The translations under genes and the position numbers were made by a program. This document shows, piece after piece, positions 19,994-25,152 of a stretch of 25,152 nt of DNA. The stretch comes from Folioceros fuciformis (lineage: Eukaryota; Anthocerotophyta; Anthocerotopsida; Anthocerotales). Position 1 is the stretch's first letter; every line of letters starts with the position of its first letter. The notes under the pieces were generated by a model, which worked only from the letters and a program-made list of their open reading frames with translations, ran no database searches and had not been told where the DNA came from. The stretch is from positions 308,794 through 333,945 of the forward strand of contig JBNGIO010006281.1 of NCBI GenBank assembly GCA_049999805.1, given 5' to 3'.

Positions 19994-22088
19994 CTAGCTA
20001 CCCCTGTATGTGCTGTAGGCATAAGGAGACAAGAGAACAGGCACATGGAAGTGCTCAGCTGCTTGAGAGGGAGTGACTTGAAACACAATTGAAACGAAGG
20101 GATAGAATGGCTTTGATCCATCAGGCCTGGCACCAGCTACTCTGAGAAAGTACTGCTCGGTGTGAAACGTGAGCCTGTATCTCCCAGCAGGAATAGCGTT
20201 GGAAAGGGGCATCAGGGGACCAGATCGGCCATCATCATCTGTGACAGAGGTGCCTAGAATCGTCCACTCTCCCTTGTCCAAGTCCTTCGAGCTATGAAGT
20301 ACTGTTGCCGGTTTCTCCTTCCACCAATCTAGGGTAACGTCAATGCCCGAACCCGGTCTCCCGCGTGAAACATCCAAGACATGAGTTGTGATGGGAGGCC
20401 GGGTTCGTGTGACTGTTGGACCTTGCTCTGGGCTTGCAACAGCAGCTTGCTGGCTGTTGTCGATCCCTGATCCAGTGATGTGTGCCTCTATTTGAGTCAG
20501 CCTTCGATGCACGGGGCCCTTACCTGTGGAACAACATGATCAGTAAACTGCTCAAACAACTTCAACAGAACCTCCTGGACCTCACAACCTGGACGGGAGA
20601 GTTAACAAGGGAAGCTACAAGTTTAAGACTCGATCGCGCGTCCAAGTTGTTTCTCAGAAAGCTCAAAACCCACCTTTCCACAAACTTCTGGGGTTCTTAT
20701 TCACAATTGTTTCACAGGAAAGTCGGGAGCCTGAAAAATCAAATCAGAATGGGAAGATGCACTAAGATCCTGCGCATGGAAGGATAGCACAAGCAACTTA
20801 AGCTCAACCACCAGAGTCTGTACTTCCATTAACGGCCTCACTACAAACCACATCCGACGCCATAGACCAAACTGAACTTGGAAACAAGCACTGAACCATT
20901 ACCATCTGCCGGAGCTGCATCATCTGCAGAAGCACCAGATGGAGCGCGTGAACTGGTAACGTGGTCCAAATTTGGGACTTCAGAGTGCCTCTGGGCCAAG
21001 CCTTCAATCTTCTTGAGGAGGCGAAGCTCTGTTATCTTCTGTTGTTCTGCTGCTGCCACTTGAAATTCGATGATCGGTCTGTTGGTAAAGCGAGACTGGA
21101 TGCACAAGTTGCAAAGAGTAAGTGCATACTTGCATAGGGACAAAAACACTTTCTCATACGCTAAAGTGGATACCAGTCTGTCTTTCAGACGTAACAAGAA
21201 GAACGATCTTGTTGTGTCTGCAACTGTTTTGCAACCCCAGCAACAATGATGGCAGCGCCACTTCTTCTTTTCACCCAGACAAGTATGTCAAGTCAAATAA
21301 AAAAGCAGTAAATTTATCTACCTTCAATACTGCTAGAATCTCAGCACTGCTCTTCCCAGTCGCACATATAAGAAAGATAAACCCGAACTTCTTTTCGTAC
21401 TGCCGATTCCACTCTGCCAAATCCTAAGCACGCAGGTAGACAGAGGGCTCAGCTATCTACCTTTCCACTGCAAAAAAAAAAAAAAAAAAAAAAAACAAGG
21501 CCGAAGTGACCTCATTCACAAGGCTAGCAGATAAAACCTTCAAAATCTGGTCACTGGCAGATCCCAAGGCTTCGGATTGCTCTTCCGCACATACCCTGTT
21601 CCATTTCAGCTGTCAGGCACTGGCAAGAATCTTCGTTCACATGACTCAATACCAATTCCACACAGTGACCGGGTGCCGCGCTCGACATCCTAATCAGTCC
21701 GACGCTTAACTTGATTCCCTTCTCCCTGACCTTTATTAGCAAGGAAATACGCACTCAGAGGCAAACTTCCTGCGAAGCGTATCGACATCACCAATCCGAG
21801 GGTGCGCTACAAACGCTTCCAGCCATCCCAGGATGTCAACCTACACCCAAGTCGCATACAGTAAGGAAACCACATGAGATGCATCGATTGGCCACAGGGG
21901 CCAGACGAAGGAGAAGACGGAAAATGGGATGGGACCTTGCTCCACCAGATCGTCCGTGAAGCCTCGATTGCCTGGTCGAGGCCATCGAAAGGTCCTAATT
22001 TTGCAATTTCAGCCGCAAATTGCGTGCTCCCGCAGCAGGACAGCCATTCATCCACAGTCAGGTTCACCAGCTCTGGCTTTGCTGCCAT
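19994..22088 (-). CDS. TTL: bifunctional allantoin synthase (OHCU decarboxylase / HIU hydrolase)
   Basis: Converts 5-hydroxyisourate from urate oxidation to S-allantoin in two steps of peroxisomal purine breakdown. Six exons in transcript order: 22088-21936, 21840-21755, 21595-21538, 21423-21322, 21095-20903, 20523-19994. All phases agree and give 373 residues (Arabidopsis TTL has 324). The N-terminal OHCU decarboxylase domain shows WLSCCGS, the catalytic HPRIGD motif with His64, EEQSEAL, and NRPIIEFQVAA followed by KITELR. A long Ala/Ser linker follows. The C-terminal transthyretin-like hydrolase domain shows HVLDVSRGRPG with His245 and ends YRGS, the family signature. The linker holds a PTS2-like nonapeptide at residues 205-213 (RL-x5-HI), matching the internal peroxisomal signal known for plant TTL. 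Both active sites look complete. The start codon follows the family N-terminus; an upstream in-frame ATG would add seven residues. Confidence 0.93.
21472..21495. repeat. 24-base poly-A tract (poly-T in the transcript)
   Basis: A homopolymer within intron 3 of the allantoin synthase gene. On the coding strand it is a T run about 50-70 bases upstream of the 3' splice site. Confidence 0.85.
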
Positions 22089-22875
22089 GGTGTACTGTCC
22101 AGACAGCAAACCAGGGAGGGAAACGGACCAGCTGGTAATGCATCCAACACAGCGTTCACGAAATGCCTCGAACAGATTGAAGATTTTGGTACCCGCACCC
22201 CTCTGTCAACCCCAGAACGCCCGCCGTTTCTAGACAATTTTCAACTAAGTAATACATCGAGCTTACATATTATTCTAATCATTTTAATTTTAAAACAAAT
22301 TAGGACCAACGTCGTATCCACCAGTTTTGACATACGTTTTATGTGAGTACGTCGTGGTTGTGAAACGCTTGCAAATACCGTCCCAACACGTTCGTCATTG
22401 ACCGCTTAAGCCTATTACCAACTATCACTAGTTTCCACCTCCACATGTGGCTATTTTGCAGCCTCAGGCACCTCGCAGTGTGACGCGACACAGATGCCAC
22501 CCCATTACGCACACGCAGCTGTCTCAGCTAGTGAGCTCGAATGTCAAGCTCGCATCGGGGTTGGCAATTCAAAAAAAAAAAGATTTTTTGTTCACAGAAA
22601 TTGACATTGAGAATCCTCTGCCTCGCCTCGGCTCTGAGAATGGTCAGATCCCGTATGCCTATCCACCAGCCTCCAGTCTTTGGTGCAAAATTCAGTTGCT
22701 CCTGAAAACATCGATGCCCGGGCTTTGAAGATCGTATCCAGAGAGCTTGAAAACTAAGAAGCTCTCCACATTGAGCTATCCATCTCATGTAACCAGGGCT
22801 TATCGACTGAGTAAATTTGCAAAAATGCGTCAGGGAAAAATGTAGCCAGAAGTATGACTTGCGACCTCACACTCT
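22089..22875. other. spacer upstream of the allantoin synthase gene
   Basis: A 787-bp interval between two minus-strand genes, presumably holding the allantoin synthase promoter and the KAS I 3' untranslated region. An AT-rich patch lies near 22240-22310 and an A-run at 22570-22580. No gene is supported. Confidence 0.5.
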
Positions 22876-25104
22876 CTAGGGCTTGTATGGCGCAAAAACC
22901 ACGCACGAGTTGTGACCTCCAAATCCAAAAGAGTTGGAAATGCCTGGAAGCCAACAAAACAGAAGTGAATTCCGGGCAATAAAATCACAAACTTCTCCCC
23001 TGCACAGGAAGACGACAACTTGGACTTACCAACGTGTACTTCGTGTTGCTTCTTAACATTTGGGACTGTGTCAAATGTGACTTCGGGCTCCCGGTTCTGT
23101 TGAAAAAAACGATGGAAACAGCAGGTTGGAACGTTTGCCTCTAAAACTGAAGTAGGTGAAAACAGAAATGCAAACAACGCAAGGTTGAGCACGGGTACAG
23201 TGTCCACTTCAAACTCACAAATTGGTTAATCGTTGGGTGCACCCATCCAGTTGTGATAGCCTTGATAGTGGCAATAGCCTCCAGTCCTCCAGCCGCACCA
23301 AGACAGTGACCGATCATAGACTGCGCACAGCAAAATCAACTTAATCCCTTGTATGCATAAAATTTACACACATGCAACCAACCCCAGAAGTTCGATACCT
23401 TGGTCCCATTCATCTTGATTTCTGAGCCGTCCTTGAAAACTTTCTTCACTGCGTTTACCTCTGCCAAGTCACCGGCAATGGTGGAAGTTGCATGCGCATT
23501 GATGTAATTCACCTGAGCAAAATAACAGAGAGAGCAGTACGGACCCCTTAGCATACAGCAAACAGCCAAGGGAATGAAGTCGCATTGAGCAGCGTTTGAT
23601 ACCTCTTCGGGAGAAACACCTGAATCCTCCAGGCTTTTCTCAATGCATGTGGAGACTCCAAGCCCGTCAGCACGAGGGTCAGTCATGTGATAAGCATCAC
23701 AAGTAACAGCGCCACCCAGGTATTCGGCAATAATAGGCGCTCCTCGAGCCAGGGCATGCTCCAAGCTTTCCATGATCTGTACCATAAAGTATAGGAGAAA
23801 CCTTAGAGACCAGAAAAAATGGAGACCACACATTCCTACAACGGTATTGAGATTAAGGACGTGCGATGTACCAAAACACCGGCACCCTCTCCCATGACAA
23901 AGCCTTCCCGATCCTTATCCCAAGGCCGAGAAGCCTTTTGAGGTTCGTCATTACGTTGCGAAAGAGCCCTGCAAGCAATAAAACCCCCGAGGCCCACCGG
24001 AATGATTGCTGCCTCCGTCCCTCCAGCGATCATGACGTCCGCCTCACCTCTGCGGATGTGGTTAGCAGCTGCGTAGAAACAATAATTGGCCGTTGCACAT
24101 GCTGTGGAGATGGAGTAATTTGGCCCCATGAGCCCGAGCTGAATGGCCAGCATAGCAGAAGCCATGTTGGTAATAGCGTAAGGAATGAAAAAGGGAGTAA
24201 TTCGCTGGTGCCCCTGCTCAATGAGTGCCTTAACGCCATCAGAGAAGACACTAAGCCCGCCCATGCCTGTACCTATGAGCACGCCAGTTTTTTTCTTGTC
24301 CACCTGTAGAAGAAGAAGTCGAGGGAAACTCGTCCAAAACATCAGCAGTGGTCCTGGATTTTCAAATCTTCGTCACAACAGGAAACAAGCAAGCTGGTGC
24401 ACAGTCACCACGACACATCCAGCCGGCATGCAAGACCTCTACCTGATCGATCAAGTCTCCACCCAAATTTGCATGCTCCAAGGCCTTCTTCCCACTAACT
24501 AGGGCATATCTTATGCAGTCGTCAAGGCGCCGGTCATTCTTCCCATCAATGTACCCCTTGGACGAGAAGTTCCGGATCTGTCCACCAAATTTAGTCGGGA
24601 ATTTGGACACATCAAAGCGGTCGATTATGCTGATTCCGCTCTCGCCTTCAAGCAGCTTATCGTAGAAGGTGTCGACATCATTTCCAAACACAGACACGAC
24701 GCCCATGCCCGTGATCACCACTCTCTTCTTCGGGTCCGTCTCTCTCTTCGGCGCGGAGACAGTGGCAGCCATGGACACAGCTCCACCCTTACGGCATTCT
24801 GCCACCAAACCACGACGCAAATGCCGGTGTGACCTCCAAGCAGCCGAAGACCACTCCACAACTCAAATTCAGACTCGGAAAGAAGTGCATGCGCGGCGAG
24901 TAGCTCACCTGACCTCCCTCTCCGGCCAGCCCCGGCATTCAAAGCCCTGAGCAAAGCCACGTCCGAGCCGGCAGCTTCCCCTGTCCTTAGTCCCTGGAAG
25001 CGCACAAGGGAATGGTCTCTGCGAGAACCACGGCACGAGGAGGAGGCCCCGACTCCAGCAAACGAGGCTGACACAGCGACGCCAGTGCAGCTGGCTGCAG
25101 CCAT
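22876..25104 (-). CDS. KASI: plastid 3-oxoacyl-ACP synthase I
   Basis: Condensing enzyme that extends acyl-ACP with malonyl-ACP from about C4 to C16 in plastid fatty-acid synthesis. Eight exons in transcript order: 25104-24909, 24798-24443, 24303-23872, 23776-23603, 23512-23399, 23320-23219, 23096-23030, 22943-22876. All phases agree and give about 502 residues (Arabidopsis KAS I has 473). Residues 1 to about 75, rich in Ala, Ser and Arg with few acids, form a transit peptide. The mature part starts around [17 protein letters not shown]. The Cys-His-His triad is intact: Cys253 in [10 protein letters not shown], His393 in NAHATST, His429 in [12 protein letters not shown]. The C-terminal [10 protein letters not shown] loop is present. 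KAS II is excluded less firmly, but the sequence follows KAS I closely. Exon 2 could instead begin at 24861, adding 21 residues, but that would need a 47-bp intron. Confidence 0.93.
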
Positions 25105-25152
25105 TTCGGAGCTCGCTGGTCAGCAGCAAGAGCGAAAGCAGAATGGGACTCC

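Noticed and set aside
24799-24861. Alternative KAS I exon 2 start at 24861
   Set aside because: Phase-compatible but needs a 47-bp intron, shorter than all others here. The acceptor before 24798 gives a 110-bp intron.

Overview
The window is nuclear DNA of a green plant. It carries plant-type multi-exon genes with GT-AG introns mostly 75-170 bp long, a CERK1-like LysM receptor kinase, a plant Galpha, a xylan-type DUF579 protein, a plastid KAS I with a transit peptide, and a pogo/Lemi1-like DNA transposon. Short introns, gene density and an intronless Galpha suggest a compact genome of a non-seed land plant or close streptophyte alga (hornwort or lycophyte would fit). The sequence alone does not settle the species.

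Layout. 1-1788: gene-free upstream DNA with two telomere-type repeats near the start. 1789-4919 (+): LysM receptor-like kinase, ten coding exons. 4920-9567: AT-rich repeat island with a decayed pogo/Tigger-type transposon (5791-7560, TA target duplications), a 37-bp minisatellite (7827-8043) and a probable solo LTR (8421-9027). 9568-10485 (+): small DnaJ-type zinc-finger protein. 12054-10876 (-): single-exon heterotrimeric Galpha, convergent with it. 12055-14119: about 2 kb divergent promoter region with a G-run cluster, a polypurine tract and a GA repeat. 14120-17988 (+): thirteen exons in one open chain encoding a membrane-anchor/FAS1 segment followed by a complete amidase-signature domain. 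A 100-N gap in its fourth intron is flanked by an exact 47-bp duplication and looks like an unmerged assembly overlap. 19505-18624 (-): DUF579 xylan methyltransferase-like protein. 22088-19994 (-): bifunctional allantoin synthase (OHCU decarboxylase + HIU hydrolase). 25104-22876 (-): beta-ketoacyl-ACP synthase I.

The genes do not form one pathway. They are neighbours covering chitin/glycan perception, G-protein signalling, purine catabolism in the peroxisome, cell-wall modification and plastid fatty-acid synthesis. The most unusual item is the apparent FAS1-amidase fusion: all its exon phases agree, and after collapsing the false gap only about 113 bp, the size of a normal intron here, separates the two domains. 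Exon boundaries were assigned by hand from splice consensus, phase and family conservation. First exons and 5' ends are the least certain parts.
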